DNA of 37,811 nucleotides, taken from positions 1 through 37,811 of the forward strand of contig JAFEEH010000257.1 in NCBI GenBank assembly GCA_018241185.1, given 5' to 3'. This stretch comes from Pseudomonadota bacterium. Its GTDB lineage: Bacteria; Pseudomonadota; Gammaproteobacteria; Burkholderiales; Burkholderiaceae_C. The translations under genes were made by a program, and so were the position numbers. Shown here one piece after another: positions 15,278 through 24,661 of the stretch (position 1 is the first letter of the stretch; each line of letters begins with the position of its first letter). A model generated the notes under the pieces. The model saw only the letters and a list, made by a program, of their open reading frames with translations, was not told the origin of the DNA and searched no databases.

Positions 15278-16510
15278 ATGTTCCAGCGCGCAGGACGCGG
15301 CGCCCTCGTGGCCGCCACGCTCGCCTTCGCCGTGGCCATCCCGGCCACGGCACAGATCAAGGTGGCCTACATCGACCCGCTCTCGGGCCCCTTCGCCAAC
15401 GTGGGCGAGCAGCAGCTGCAGCACTTCCTGCTGGCCGCCGAGCAGATCAACGCCAAGGGCGGCGTGCTGGGCCAGAAGATCGAGGTGCTGCCCTTCGATG
15501 GCAAGTCCAGCGCCAACGAGAGCGCCAGCGCGCTGCGCGCCGCCTACGACAAGGGCGCGCGCTACGTCTTCCAGGGCAACGGCTCGAACGTGACGGCCGC
15601 GCTGGTCGACTCGGTGCAGAAGATGGTCTCGCGCGGCGAGGAGCCGATGCTGGTCATGAACTACTCGGCCTTCGACCCGGACATGACCGGGCCCAAGTGC
15701 ACCTTCTGGCACTTCCGCTTCATCCAGAACATCGACATGAGCATGAACGCGATCACCTCGGCGATCGCCGCGCGCCCCGAGATCAAGAAGGTCCACCAGG
15801 TCAACCAGGACTACGTGGCCGGCTACCAGGCGCAGAAGGCCTTCAAGGACATGCTGCCGAAGAAGCGCGCCGACCTGCAATTGGTGGGCGACGACCTGGT
15901 GCCGCTGGGCAAGGTCAAGGATTTCGCGCCCTATGCCGCCAAGATCAAGGCTTCGGGCGCCGACACGGTCATGACCAGCAACTGGGGCAACGACCTCACG
16001 CTGCTCATCAAGGCCATCAAGGAAGCGGGCCTGAAGGTCAACATCTACACGCTGTACGCCAACACCATCGGCGTGCCCACCGTGCTGCAGGACAGCGGCA
16101 TCGGCACCGTGTTCAGCCTGTCCGAATGGCATGCCAACGTCGAGAACAACGGCGCCGAGGCCTTCGCCAACGAGTACAAGAAGAAGTTCAAGAACGACTT
16201 CCTGCTGCTGCGTGCGAAGAACGCGCTGGACATGCTGGCGGAGGCCATGAAGCAGGCCAACTCCACCAAGGCCATCGACGTGGGCCGCAAGCTGGAGAAC
16301 ATGCGCTACAAGACCGACATCGGCGAGGTGTGGATGCGCCCCGACGACCACCAGTTGCAGCAGGACCTGTTCGTGCAGACCTTCGCCAAGGTGGGCGACA
16401 AGGGCGTGAAGTACGACCTGGAGAACACTGGCGTCGGCGTCTACACGGCCAAAAAGATCACGGCGCAGGAGGCGATGTTGCCGAACACCTGTGACATGAA
16501 GCGGCCCTGA
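15278..16510 (+). CDS. Branched-chain amino acid/aromatic-type ABC substrate-binding protein
   Basis: A 410-residue periplasmic binding protein of the LivJ-like (Peripla_BP_6) family. The Sec signal peptide GALVAATLAFAVAIPATAQ is followed by IKVAYIDPLSGPFANVGEQQ, the typical start of the mature N-lobe, and GGVLGQKIEVLPFDGKSSAN. The ATG at 15278 has a CAGGAG ribosome site. It is transcribed toward the livF end of a Liv operon that already has its own binding protein at 20018, so it may be an alternative receptor for that permease or serve another one. Ligands of this family include branched-chain amino acids, amides and aromatic acids. About 165 bases without a gene precede it. Confidence 0.92.
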   Translation: MFQRAGRGALVAATLAFAVAIPATAQIKVAYIDPLSGPFANVGEQQLQHFLLAAEQINAKGGVLGQKIEVLPFDGKSSANESASALRAAYDKGARYVFQGNGSNVTAALVDSVQKMVSRGEEPMLVMNYSAFDPDMTGPKCTFWHFRFIQNIDMSMNAITSAIAARPEIKKVHQVNQDYVAGYQAQKAFKDMLPKKRADLQLVGDDLVPLGKVKDFAPYAAKIKASGADTVMTSNWGNDLTLLIKAIKEAGLKVNIYTLYANTIGVPTVLQDSGIGTVFSLSEWHANVENNGAEAFANEYKKKFKNDFLLLRAKNALDMLAEAMKQANSTKAIDVGRKLENMRYKTDIGEVWMRPDDHQLQQDLFVQTFAKVGDKGVKYDLENTGVGVYTAKKITAQEAMLPNTCDMKRP

Positions 16511-16550
16511 CGACGCGGCGCATTCAGCCGCTGGCGCTATCGAATCAATA

Positions 16551-16582
16551 GCTGCTCGCGCCCGTCCCACGGGCGCTGCAGC
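16551..16582. repeat. Hairpin repeat element between convergent genes
   Basis: GCTGC and GCAGC enclose a perfect stem GCGCCCGT-CCC-ACGGGCGC, giving 13 pairs with a small internal loop. Flanks (ATCGAATCAATA before, CCCGATTTGACTTGAAAT after) look like a dispersed intergenic repeat I associate with Comamonadaceae. It lies between the stop codons of the plus-strand binding protein (16510) and minus-strand livF (16604), where it could terminate both transcripts. Its stem is nearly the same as that in the 68-bp repeat copies. Confidence 0.6.
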
Positions 16583-16603
16583 CCGATTTGACTTGAAATT
16601 GCG

Positions 16604-17322
<719 letters not shown>

Positions 17323-17323
<1 letters not shown>

Positions 17324-18084
17324 CAGGCGGCCTCCGCCATGGCGTCCTCGGTGCCCAGGTACACGGCCTGCACCTGCGGGTTGCCGCGGATCTCGTCCAC
17401 GCTGCCCGACACCAGCACGCGGCCGTAGACCAGCACCGAGATGCGGTCGGCCAGCGCGAAGACGGCCTTCATGTCGTGCTCGATCAACAGGATTGCCATG
17501 TCGGCCTTCAGCCGGTGGATCAGTTCGGTCATGCGTTCGGAGTCCTCCGGGCCCATGCCGGCCATGGGCTCGTCGAGCAGCAGCAGCTTGGGGCGTGCGG
17601 CCAGCGCGAGCGCCACGTCGAGCTTGCGCTGCGCACCGTGCGGCAGGGTGCCGGCCGTGCGGTCGAGCTCGTGCGCCAGGCCCACGCGCTCGGCCAGGGC
17701 GCGTGCCGTGTCGGCCAGCGGCTGCTCGTGCCGGCGGTCGCGCAGAAAGCGCAGGCTGCTGCCGGCGTGCGCCTGGGCGGCCAGCAGCAGGTTGTCCATC
17801 ACCGTCGCCTCGCGGAAGATGCTCGTGATCTGGAAGCAGCGCGACAGGCCGGCGCGCACGCGCGCATGCATCGGCAGCGGCGTGAGGTCCACGCCGTCGA
17901 GCACGATGTGCCCCGCGTCGGCCGTGACCAGCCCCGAGATGAGGTTGACCAGCGTGGACTTGCCTGCGCCGTTGGGGCCGATGAGCGCATGCACCTCGCC
18001 CGCGTTCACGCCGAGCGACACGTGGTCGGTCGCCACCAGCGCACCGAAGCGCTTGACCAGCCCGTCGACCTGGAACAGGCTCAT
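17323..18084 (-). CDS. livG: Branched-chain amino acid-type ABC transporter ATP-binding protein LivG
   Basis: A 253-residue LivG-type ATPase. It has Walker A LIGPNGAGKSTLVNLISG, Q-loop area CFQITSIFREATV, Walker B LLLLDEPMAGM and H-switch LLIEHDMKAVFALADR. The ABC signature is unusual, PHGAQRKLDVALALA where SxGxQ is expected: Gly is kept and Ser is replaced by His in an otherwise standard position. The C-terminal QVQAVYLGTEDAMAEAA carries the LivG-type tail. The ATG at 18084 overlaps the end of livM (18081), so translation is coupled, and it ends in a one-base overlap with livF. It works as a heterodimer with LivF on the LivHM membrane pair. Confidence 0.94.
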
Positions 18085-19055
18085 GGCGTCACCTTCGCGG
18101 GTTGTGCGGGTGCGGTCGGTGCCGTGCAGCGGCGCCGCTCGAGCACGCCGGCGATGCCGCGCGGCGCGAGGAAGACGATTGCCACCAGCAGCACGCCCAG
18201 CGGCAGGTGCCAGTACTCGGTGTGCTGCTTCGCGATCTCTTCCAGGCCGATCCACACCGCGGCGCCCACCGGGCCGCCCCAACGCCGCCCGACGCCGCCG
18301 ATGACCACCATCACCACCAGCGTGGCCGACTGCGTCCAGTGCATCACCGAGGGGCTGACGAAGCTGTTGTGCGACACCAGCAGCGCGCCCGCCAGCCCCG
18401 CCACCGCGCCGGCCAGCGCGAAGGCCGCGAGCCGCAGCCGGAACACCGGGTAGCCCATGGCCTGCATGCGCACCTCGTTGTCGCGGATGCCCATCAGCGC
18501 ATGGCCGAAGCGCGACACGGTGGCGCGGTTGAGCAGGGCCATCACGCCCGCGAAGAGGACCAGGACCACCCAGTAGAAAGTCGGCTCGTGCGTGATGTCC
18601 AGGCCCAGGCCCAAGACGGGGCGGGCCATCAGGTTGTAGCCGTCGTCGCCGCCGTAGGCGCGCAGCGACACGGCGGCGAAGTACAGCATCTGCGCGAAGG
18701 CCAGCGTGATCATGATGAAGTACACGCCGCGCGTGCGCAGCGCCACGCTGCCGATCGCCGCGGCGACGAGGCCGCCCGCCACGGCGCCCGCGGGCCACAG
18801 CAGCCAGGCCGACTCGTGGCCGGCGTCGGCCAGCGCGACGAGCGTGTACGCCCCCACGCCGACGAAGCCCATGTGCCCCAGCGCCGCCATGCCGCCGAAG
18901 CCGAGGATGAAGTTCAGGCTGGCCGCGGCGAGCGCGAAAACCAGCGCGCGCCGCACGAAGTTGACGTAGAACTCCAGCCCCATCGCGGGCGCCAGCAGCG
19001 GGAAGACAGCGAGTGCGGCCAGTGCGCACCACGGGAGCCAGCGTTCGAGCTTCAT
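18081..19055 (-). CDS. livM: Branched-chain amino acid-type ABC transporter permease LivM
   Basis: A 324-residue polytopic inner-membrane protein of the LivM type, with about nine to ten hydrophobic segments. Typical blocks are ASLNFILGFGGMAALGHMGF, TRGVYFIMITLAFAQM (EAA-loop side) and RATVSRFGHALMGIRDNEVR (cytoplasmic coupling region). The C-terminal SATLVVMVVIGGVGRRWGGP is the canonical LivM end block. The ATG at 19055 gives a normal N-terminus (MKLERWLPWCALAALAVF), 28 bases after the livH stop. It pairs with LivH to form the translocation channel. Confidence 0.94.
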   Translation of the reverse strand: MKLERWLPWCALAALAVFPLLAPAMGLEFYVNFVRRALVFALAAASLNFILGFGGMAALGHMGFVGVGAYTLVALADAGHESAWLLWPAGAVAGGLVAAAIGSVALRTRGVYFIMITLAFAQMLYFAAVSLRAYGGDDGYNLMARPVLGLGLDITHEPTFYWVVLVLFAGVMALLNRATVSRFGHALMGIRDNEVRMQAMGYPVFRLRLAAFALAGAVAGLAGALLVSHNSFVSPSVMHWTQSATLVVMVVIGGVGRRWGGPVGAAVWIGLEEIAKQHTEYWHLPLGVLLVAIVFLAPRGIAGVLERRRCTAPTAPAQPAKVTP

Positions 19056-19083
19056 CGCAGGAATGAAAAGGGTCGCAGCGGCC

Positions 19084-20004
19084 TCAGCCGCGGGCGGGGA
19101 AGAGGCCCGTGGGCTTGAAGGCCAGCACGCCGGCCATGAGGGCATAGGTGGCCAGGCCGGCGATGAGCGCGCTCAGGTCCGACACCAGCGTGGGCGGCAG
19201 CAGCGGGCGCAGGGCCAGCGGCACGAAGGCGCGACCGATGGTGTCGACCAGGCCGACCAGCATCGCCGCCACGAAGGCGCCGCGGATCGAGCCGATGCCG
19301 CCGATGACCAGCACCACCAGCGAGGGAATCAGGATCTCCTCGCCCATGCCCACCTGCACGGCGGTGAGCGGCCCCATCAGCGCACCGGCCAGGGCCGCGA
19401 GCGCGGCGCCGACCAGAAACACCAGCGAGAAGATGCGCCCCACCCGCACGCCCATGAACTCGGCCATCGCGCGGTTGGAGGCGCCGGCACGCACCAGCAT
19501 GCCGACGCGCGTGTGGTTGACCAGCAGGTACAGCCCGCCCGCCACCACCAGCCCGGCCACGAGGATGACGAGCCGGTAGGCCGGGTAAGGCAGGCCCGGC
19601 AGGATCTCGACCGCGCCGGACAGCGCGGCCGGCGCCGAGGCCATAACCGGCGCCGGCCCCCAGGCCATCTTCACCAGGTCGTCGGCCACCAGGATGATGC
19701 CGAAGGTCGCCAGCACCTGCGCGAGGTGGTCGCGGCCGTACAGCCGGCGCACCAGCAGCGCCTCCAGCACCAGGGCGACGAGCACCACCACCACCAGCGC
19801 TGCCAGCACCGCGCCGACGAAGGAATCGGTGCGCGTGTGCACGCTTGCTGCCACGTAGGCGCCGCCCATGAAGAGCGAGCCGTGCGCGAGGTTCATCACG
19901 TCCATGATTCCGAACACCAGCGTCAGCCCCGCGGCCAGCAGGAACAGCATCAGCCCGTAGCCCAGGCCGTTGAGCATCTGCTCGATGAAGAGGATGGGCG
20001 TCAT
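19084..20004 (-). CDS. livH: Branched-chain amino acid-type ABC transporter permease LivH
   Basis: A 306-residue LivH-type permease. It starts with the family's FIEQMLNGLGYGLMLFLLAA and GLTLVFGIMDVMNLAHGSLF, where the LVFGIMxxxNLAHG signature is complete. Later come RAGASNRAMAEFMGVRVGRI (coupling loop) and LVVLVIGGIGSIRGAFVAAM. About eight membrane segments are visible. It starts 13 bases after the stop of the binding-protein gene and is followed closely by livM, as usual for the order J-H-M-G-F. Function is transport of the ligand captured by the protein encoded at 20018-21223. Confidence 0.95.
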   Translation of the reverse strand: MTPILFIEQMLNGLGYGLMLFLLAAGLTLVFGIMDVMNLAHGSLFMGGAYVAASVHTRTDSFVGAVLAALVVVVLVALVLEALLVRRLYGRDHLAQVLATFGIILVADDLVKMAWGPAPVMASAPAALSGAVEILPGLPYPAYRLVILVAGLVVAGGLYLLVNHTRVGMLVRAGASNRAMAEFMGVRVGRIFSLVFLVGAALAALAGALMGPLTAVQVGMGEEILIPSLVVLVIGGIGSIRGAFVAAMLVGLVDTIGRAFVPLALRPLLPPTLVSDLSALIAGLATYALMAGVLAFKPTGLFPARG

Positions 20005-20017
20005 CGCTGCGCGGGCG

Positions 20018-21223
20018 TCACTTCATCTTGCACTGGGCGTGGTAGGCGTCGCGGTAGCCCTTCAGTGGCGTGGAGAGCGTCTTGTTGGTGATGCGGCCTT
20101 CGCTGTCCTTGCCGATCACGCGCAGGTAGTAGTCCTGGATCGGGAAGTTGTTGGTGTCGTACTTGAAGGGGCCGCGGATCGACTGGAAGTTGGCCGCCTT
20201 CAGCGCCTTGAGCACGGCCTCCTTGTTCTTCACGTCGCCCTTCACGTCCTTCGCCGCGGCGTCCATGGCCAGGATGGCGTCGTAGGCCTGCGCGGCGTAG
20301 AAGGTCGGGTAGCGGTTGTAGGCCTTGCGGAACTCGGCGACGAACTTCTGGTTGGCCGCGTTGGGCAGGTCGTGCGACCACTGCGAGGTCGAGAACAGGC
20401 CCAGCATCGGCTCGCCCACGGCGGCGATGGTGTCCTCGTCGGCCGAGGCCGGGCTGGTGACCAGCTTCACGTCCTTCGACAGGCCCGCGCCCACGAATTG
20501 CTTGATGAAGTTGATGCCCATGCCGCCGGGCAGGAAGAAGTACACCGCCTCGGGTTTGGCGGCGCGGATCTGCGCCAGCTCGGCGGCATAGTCCAGCTGG
20601 CCCACCTTGCCGTACACCTCGGCCACCACCTGGCCCTTGTAAGTGCGCTTGAAGCCGGTGAGGTGGTCGCGGCCCGCGGGGTAGTTGGGCGCGATGATGA
20701 AGGCCGTCTTCAGCTTCTGGTCGGTGGCCCACTGGCCCGCGGCCTCGTCCCAGGTGTCGTTCTGGTAGCTCTGGCCGAAGAAGTAGGGGTTGCACTGCGC
20801 GCCGGCGTACTGGCTCGGGCCGGGGTTGCTGGTGACGAAGGGCACCTTGGCCGCGAAGAGCGCCGGGCCCACGGCCAGCGCCACGTTCGAAGGCGTAGGG
20901 CCGGTGAAGAAGTCGATCCTGTTCTGCTGGATGAAGCGGTCGACGATCTGCTTGGCCTGGTCGGGGCTGCCCGCGGTGTCGGCCTGGATGAACTCCGCCG
21001 GGTAGCCGCCGAGTTGGTTGCCCAGCAGTTTTACCGCGAGGTTGATCGCGTCGCGCGTCTCGGCGCCGCCGGCCGCGAAGGGGCCGGAGATGTCGAGCGC
21101 GAGGCCCACCTTGATGGGGTCGGCCGCATGGGCCGGCACGCCGGCCGCCAGGGACAGCACCGTGAACAGTGCGACGGAAAGGGCGCTGCGGCGCGATGCG
21201 GGGCGGCTCTGGGAAGCGGGCAT
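20018..21223 (-). CDS. ABC transporter substrate-binding protein (HAAT/Liv type) of the dioxygenase operon
   Basis: A 401-residue periplasmic binding protein. The signal peptide (SALSVALFTVLSLAAGVPAH, cleavage near AHA-ADP) precedes IKVGLALDISGPFAAGGAET, QADTAGSPDQAKQIVDRFIQ and VPFVTSNPGPSQYAG. I prefer the ATG at 21223 to one at 21274 because it starts the signal peptide. It follows the ferredoxin gene by 60 bases on the same strand. That ties this transporter to the ring-hydroxylating dioxygenase and suggests the ligand is the dioxygenase substrate. Two internal cysteines (in GAQCNPYFFG and the C-terminal AQCKMK) could form a disulphide, as in related aromatic-acid receptors. Confidence 0.92.
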   Translation of the reverse strand: MPASQSRPASRRSALSVALFTVLSLAAGVPAHAADPIKVGLALDISGPFAAGGAETRDAINLAVKLLGNQLGGYPAEFIQADTAGSPDQAKQIVDRFIQQNRIDFFTGPTPSNVALAVGPALFAAKVPFVTSNPGPSQYAGAQCNPYFFGQSYQNDTWDEAAGQWATDQKLKTAFIIAPNYPAGRDHLTGFKRTYKGQVVAEVYGKVGQLDYAAELAQIRAAKPEAVYFFLPGGMGINFIKQFVGAGLSKDVKLVTSPASADEDTIAAVGEPMLGLFSTSQWSHDLPNAANQKFVAEFRKAYNRYPTFYAAQAYDAILAMDAAAKDVKGDVKNKEAVLKALKAANFQSIRGPFKYDTNNFPIQDYYLRVIGKDSEGRITNKTLSTPLKGYRDAYHAQCKMK

Positions 21224-21283
21224 GGAGGCTCCGGAAAAGTGAAGGGAAAAATCGGAATGGAGGCGGGGCGGCAACGCGGGCGG

Positions 21284-21610
21284 CTAGACCGCCACCTCGA
21301 CGCGGCCGTCGCGGATCTGGATCGGGAAGACGCGCACGTCCTCGGTGGCCGGCTCGCCGCAGGCGGCGCCGGTGCAGATGTCGAACAGCCCCTGGTGCAG
21401 CGGGCACTCCACCTTGCCGTTCTCGATCCAGCCCTCCGACAGGCGCGCGTTGCCGTGCGTGCACAGGTCGTGCAGCGCATGCAGCGATTCGCCCTGGCGG
21501 AAGACGGCGATCGGCAGGCCGCCGGCGATCACCGGCCACACGGCGCCATCGGGAAAGTCGTCGGGCTCGCCGACGTCGTGCCATTGGGTGGCTTCGGTGG
21601 TGGTGCTCAT
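21284..21610 (-). CDS. andAb: Rieske [2Fe-2S] ferredoxin component of the aromatic dioxygenase
   Basis: A 108-residue Rieske-type ferredoxin that carries electrons to the terminal oxygenase. The cluster ligands are in CTHGNARLS and CPLHQG, giving Cys-x-His-x16-Cys-x2-His (about residues 50-72), and FPIQIRDGRVEV is the usual closing strand. Size fits AndAb/NagAb-type ferredoxins. The ATG at 21610 overlaps the end of the beta-subunit gene by four bases (stop 21607-21609), so it is coupled. A ferredoxin reductase gene, normally next in the andAcAdAbAa order, is absent and replaced by the Liv transporter. The symbol assumes the anthranilate assignment. Confidence 0.85.
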   Translation of the reverse strand: MSTTTEATQWHDVGEPDDFPDGAVWPVIAGGLPIAVFRQGESLHALHDLCTHGNARLSEGWIENGKVECPLHQGLFDICTGAACGEPATEDVRVFPIQIRDGRVEVAV

Positions 21611-22131
21611 ATCGGCGTGGCCAGCAGGGTGATAACGCGCGAGGTGTCGTAGACCACGCGGCGCTGCGCATAGCGCCAGCCGGCCGGGGTGCGCACGATG
21701 CGGTCCAGGTAGCGGCCCGCCTGGTAGACGAAGGACTCGCCGTTGGTGCGCGTCTGGATGACGACGTAGCTCGACTCGGCCTGCACCGTGTCCTCGTCCA
21801 CCGGCGTGATCACCAGGCCGCTGGTCATGTGGCGGCAGCTGTGTTCCTCGTAGATGCTCGCGTGGCGCAGCGACACCACGCGGTCGCGCAGCATGCGCTG
21901 GTTGTTGCAGTAGATGAGGCCGATGGGCAACCCCAGGTCGGCGTTCTCCTTGGGCACGATCTCGTAGAGGCAGTCCTCGGTGAAGAGCGTGGCCCACTCC
22001 TCCAGGCGGTCGTTGTCCAGCGCGGCGCTGTAGCGCTCCTGCAGCTGGTGGATCTCGAACCAGAGCTGCATCGACACCGGCGCGGCCGAGGTGGCGGCCG
22101 GGCGTTCTTCGAGGGTGGTGGCGTCCATCAT
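21607..22131 (-). CDS. andAd: Aromatic-ring-hydroxylating dioxygenase beta (small) subunit
   Basis: A 174-residue NTF2-like beta subunit. WFEIHQLQERYSAALDNDRL and EEWATLFTEDCLYEIVPKEN, then RMLRDRVVSLRHASIYEEH with RHMTSG, are family blocks; the closing GWRYAQRRVVYDTSRV is typical of ring-hydroxylating dioxygenase small subunits. It stabilises the alpha3beta3 oxygenase and has no metal site. The start is either of two adjacent ATGs (22131 or 22128); the first overlaps the alpha stop codon in TGATG. Order alpha-beta-ferredoxin matches the And system of Burkholderia. Salicylate 5-hydroxylase small subunit (NagH) is the close alternative. Confidence 0.87.
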   Translation of the reverse strand: MMDATTLEERPAATSAAPVSMQLWFEIHQLQERYSAALDNDRLEEWATLFTEDCLYEIVPKENADLGLPIGLIYCNNQRMLRDRVVSLRHASIYEEHSCRHMTSGLVITPVDEDTVQAESSYVVIQTRTNGESFVYQAGRYLDRIVRTPAGWRYAQRRVVYDTSRVITLLATPI

Positions 22132-23417
22132 CAATAACCCATCAGCTGTTGGTAGCCGGTCCAGAATTTCCGGATTAGGTTCTCGGTGACCATCGTGTCC
22201 TCGCGGTTCGGGTCGGAGCGGCCCAGTTCGATCACCGAGGTGGCATCGCCGTCGCGTGCGGTGCCGCGCTGCACCAGCTCGGTGGCCTCGGTGTCCTCCA
22301 TCGAGATGTAGCCCGCGGGGCCCACCAGGTTGGCCTGCTTGATGCGCAGCGCGCGCAGCTCGGGCGTGTCGTCGGCGTAGCCGAAGAAGTGGAAGACCAG
22401 CTCGAACTCGCCGGGCCCCTTGGGCAGCACCTGGCGCGCCACCAGCGTGTTGTGGATCTGCTGCAGCACCAGCTGCGGGAAGATCGTCTGGATGTGGTTG
22501 GTGCAGTCCTCCTCGTACTCCGACACGAAGCCCAGCACCGAGTCGTCCTCGAGGTGGAAGCCCTCGTCCATCGAGCGGATCGCCTGCTGCTTGTAGGCCG
22601 AGGCGGTGTCGCCGTCGTCGACCTTGGTGGCGGTGATGATGCTGTGCAGCCCGTGGCGCTGGTCGGCCATCGAGCGCGCCTTCATGCCCACGCGGAAGAT
22701 GTTGAAGGTGGTGTGGAACAGATGCAGCAGGCTCGCGTGGTACGGGTCCTTCACGTTCTCGTAGTAGAGCTTCCAGTTGCTGCGCGCGTACTGCCGCGTG
22801 CAGCCCAGGTACACCACCGGCTTGTGCATCACGCGGTCGACCCAGGGCCGCATCTGCTCGCCCAGGTACTCGGGCAGCGGCGGCGTCTCGTCGCTGAAGG
22901 TGGCGAAGACCAGGCCGTGGTAGCTCTCGGCGCGCAGTTTCCGCAGGCCATGGTTCTTCGGGTCGAAGTCGGCCGGCATGCCGGGCGCGCCATCCTTGCC
23001 ACGCCGGAAGGGCACGCCCTGCAGGTTGCCGCGGGTGTCGAAGCTCCACTGGTGGTACACGCAGGTGTGCGACTTGGCGTTGCCGCGCGCGTTGCGGCAG
23101 ACGATGGCGCCGCGGTGCGCGCAGCGGTTGACCCAGGCGGCGACGCCGCCGTCGTCCGTGCGCGTCACCACCACCGGCGTGTCGCCGACGAAGGTGCTCT
23201 TGTAGTCGCCTGCCTTGGGGATCTCGGCGTCGAGCGCGACGAAGCTCCAGGTCGGGCCGCGGTAGATGCGCTCCTGCTCGCGCTCGAACACCTCCTGCGA
23301 ACTGAACACGGCGTAGGGCACGCGCGATCCGTCGGGTTGCGGAAAGTGCACCTGTCGCGAGGGCGCGGCGGCGGCGTCGGCCGCCTTCAGGGCGCTGATG
23401 TCGACGATGTGGTTCAT
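22131..23417 (-). CDS. andAc: Aromatic-ring-hydroxylating dioxygenase alpha (large) subunit, anthranilate 1,2-dioxygenase/salicylate 5-hydroxylase-like
   Basis: A 428-residue Rieske oxygenase large subunit. The Rieske cluster ligands are C99, H101, C119 and H122 (CAHRGAIVCRN through CVYHQWSFDTRG). The mononuclear iron site is in NWKLYYENVKDPYHASLLH, with D224 bridging and H227/H232 as ligands. The C-terminus (NLIRKFWTGYQQLMGY) is typical. The ATG at 23417 has an AAGGAAGG ribosome site; an upstream ATG (23441) adds eight poorly supported residues. The beta subunit and ferredoxin follow with overlaps, and an AraC/XylS gene is divergent. This is the layout of andAcAdAb/andR, whose enzyme turns anthranilate into catechol. 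NagGH-type salicylate 5-hydroxylase or 2-halobenzoate dioxygenase cannot be excluded. Confidence 0.88.
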   Translation of the reverse strand: MNHIVDISALKAADAAAAPSRQVHFPQPDGSRVPYAVFSSQEVFEREQERIYRGPTWSFVALDAEIPKAGDYKSTFVGDTPVVVTRTDDGGVAAWVNRCAHRGAIVCRNARGNAKSHTCVYHQWSFDTRGNLQGVPFRRGKDGAPGMPADFDPKNHGLRKLRAESYHGLVFATFSDETPPLPEYLGEQMRPWVDRVMHKPVVYLGCTRQYARSNWKLYYENVKDPYHASLLHLFHTTFNIFRVGMKARSMADQRHGLHSIITATKVDDGDTASAYKQQAIRSMDEGFHLEDDSVLGFVSEYEEDCTNHIQTIFPQLVLQQIHNTLVARQVLPKGPGEFELVFHFFGYADDTPELRALRIKQANLVGPAGYISMEDTEATELVQRGTARDGDATSVIELGRSDPNREDTMVTENLIRKFWTGYQQLMGY

Positions 23418-23646
23418 GGGGCCTTCCTTTGCATGGGGCACACCGGCGCGGCAGTGCGATGGTGCGGATGCCGTTCATTCTTCGAAGAGCCGGCGCGCGC
23501 GGCTATCCGTTTTGCGCGGCTGCGGGAAGGGCTTGTCCGATTCGCGCAGGAAAGTGCGCTGCGTCATGGTGGTGCGCGGCGTGCGCCATCGTGTGGCATG
23601 GCGCGCTTCTTGCGCGGTGTGCAGCCATTTGCGAAGCCACCCGCCC
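23418..23646. promoter_or_regulatory. Divergent control region between dioxygenase operon and AraC/XylS gene
   Basis: The 229 bases hold no gene I can support. It must contain both promoters. The octamer TTGCGCGG occurs twice in the same orientation (near 23512 and 23610), and further GCGCGGC-like pieces lie between. Paired direct repeats of this kind are what AraC/XylS regulators bind, but the high G+C makes chance matches likely. Confidence 0.35.
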
Positions 23647-24651
23647 ATGCGCACCGCCATCGCCTCCTCCGCCCCCCGCGTGCCTGCCTTCGAGCCGGCG
23701 CTGCTGCGCGCCAACCGGCTCTTCGAGTCGCGCGACCTCGACGACACGCGAGAGCGCATCTCGCGCGTGATGCAGCCGCACCATCTGCGCCCGCTCGGCC
23801 GCCCCGAGGGTGGGCGCTCGCACATGGACTTCCTGCGCCTGGGCGGTATCGGCGTCGGCACCATCGACTTCGGCGAGGCGATGCGGGTCGACGTCGAGCA
23901 TGTCGAGGACTACCACCTGCTGATGTTCTGCCTGCGCGGCAGTGCGCGGGCGCGTGCGGGCGAGCGCGCGCTCGACGTGGACGTGCACCACGGCATGATC
24001 TGCGCGCCCGGCGCGCGCTTCGTGGCCGACCTGTCGGCCGACTGCGAGCAGTTCGTGCTGCGGCTCGACCGCGCGATGGTCGAGGCGCACGTGGGCCGGC
24101 CGATCCGCTTCGACGAAGTGCTCGACCTGCGCCGGCCGGCGATGCAGGCCTGGCTCGACCAGCTGCGCCTGCTGCTGACCTCCGAGGCGTTGATGGACGC
24201 GGTACGCCGCCATCCGCTGATCGCCCTCGAGATGGAGCGCCTGCTGCTGAGGCTGCTGCTCGACGGCCAGGCCTGGGACGACGCGCCGCTGAGCGCGCCG
24301 CCACCGCGCGCCGCGCAGGGCGCCAGCCCCGGCTGCGTGCGTCGCGCCGAGGTGTACATGCAGGCGCACGCCGACGAGCCGCTGCGCCTGGGCGACATCG
24401 CGCAGGCCGCCGGCGTGCCGGTGCGCACCCTGCTCGAGGCCTTCCGCCGCGCACGCGACTGCAGCCCCATGCAGTACCTGCGCGACATGCGCCTGGATGT
24501 GGCGCACCGCCGCCTGCGCGAGCCGCTGGATGGCACCACCGTTTCGGCGGTGGCGCTGGACTGCGGCTTCGCGCACCTCGGGCGCTTCTCGCAGTCCTAT
24601 CGCGCGCGCTTCGGCGAATCGCCCTCCGACACGCTGCGCCGCGCCGGCTGA
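23647..24651 (+). CDS. AraC/XylS-family transcriptional regulator (AndR-like)
   Basis: A 334-residue regulator. The N-terminal half is a cupin-like effector domain of the AraC_binding_2 type (EDYHLLMFCLRGSARARAGE, MICAPGARFVADLSADCEQF). The last 100 residues hold two helix-turn-helix units: LRLGDIAQAAGVPVRTLLEA, and TVSAVALDCGFAHLGRFSQS followed by YRARFGESPSDTLRRAG. The second unit is the AraC signature. Transcribed away from the dioxygenase alpha gene, it is the probable activator of that operon, as AndR is for andAcAdAbAa. I chose the ATG at 23647 from alignment of the effector domain; an upstream extension to 23398 would run through the control region and is not protein-like. It converges on the atpE-like gene with only ten bases between stops. 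Confidence 0.92.
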   Translation: MRTAIASSAPRVPAFEPALLRANRLFESRDLDDTRERISRVMQPHHLRPLGRPEGGRSHMDFLRLGGIGVGTIDFGEAMRVDVEHVEDYHLLMFCLRGSARARAGERALDVDVHHGMICAPGARFVADLSADCEQFVLRLDRAMVEAHVGRPIRFDEVLDLRRPAMQAWLDQLRLLLTSEALMDAVRRHPLIALEMERLLLRLLLDGQAWDDAPLSAPPPRAAQGASPGCVRRAEVYMQAHADEPLRLGDIAQAAGVPVRTLLEAFRRARDCSPMQYLRDMRLDVAHRRLREPLDGTTVSAVALDCGFAHLGRFSQSYRARFGESPSDTLRRAG

Positions 24652-24661
24652 TCGCCACCCC

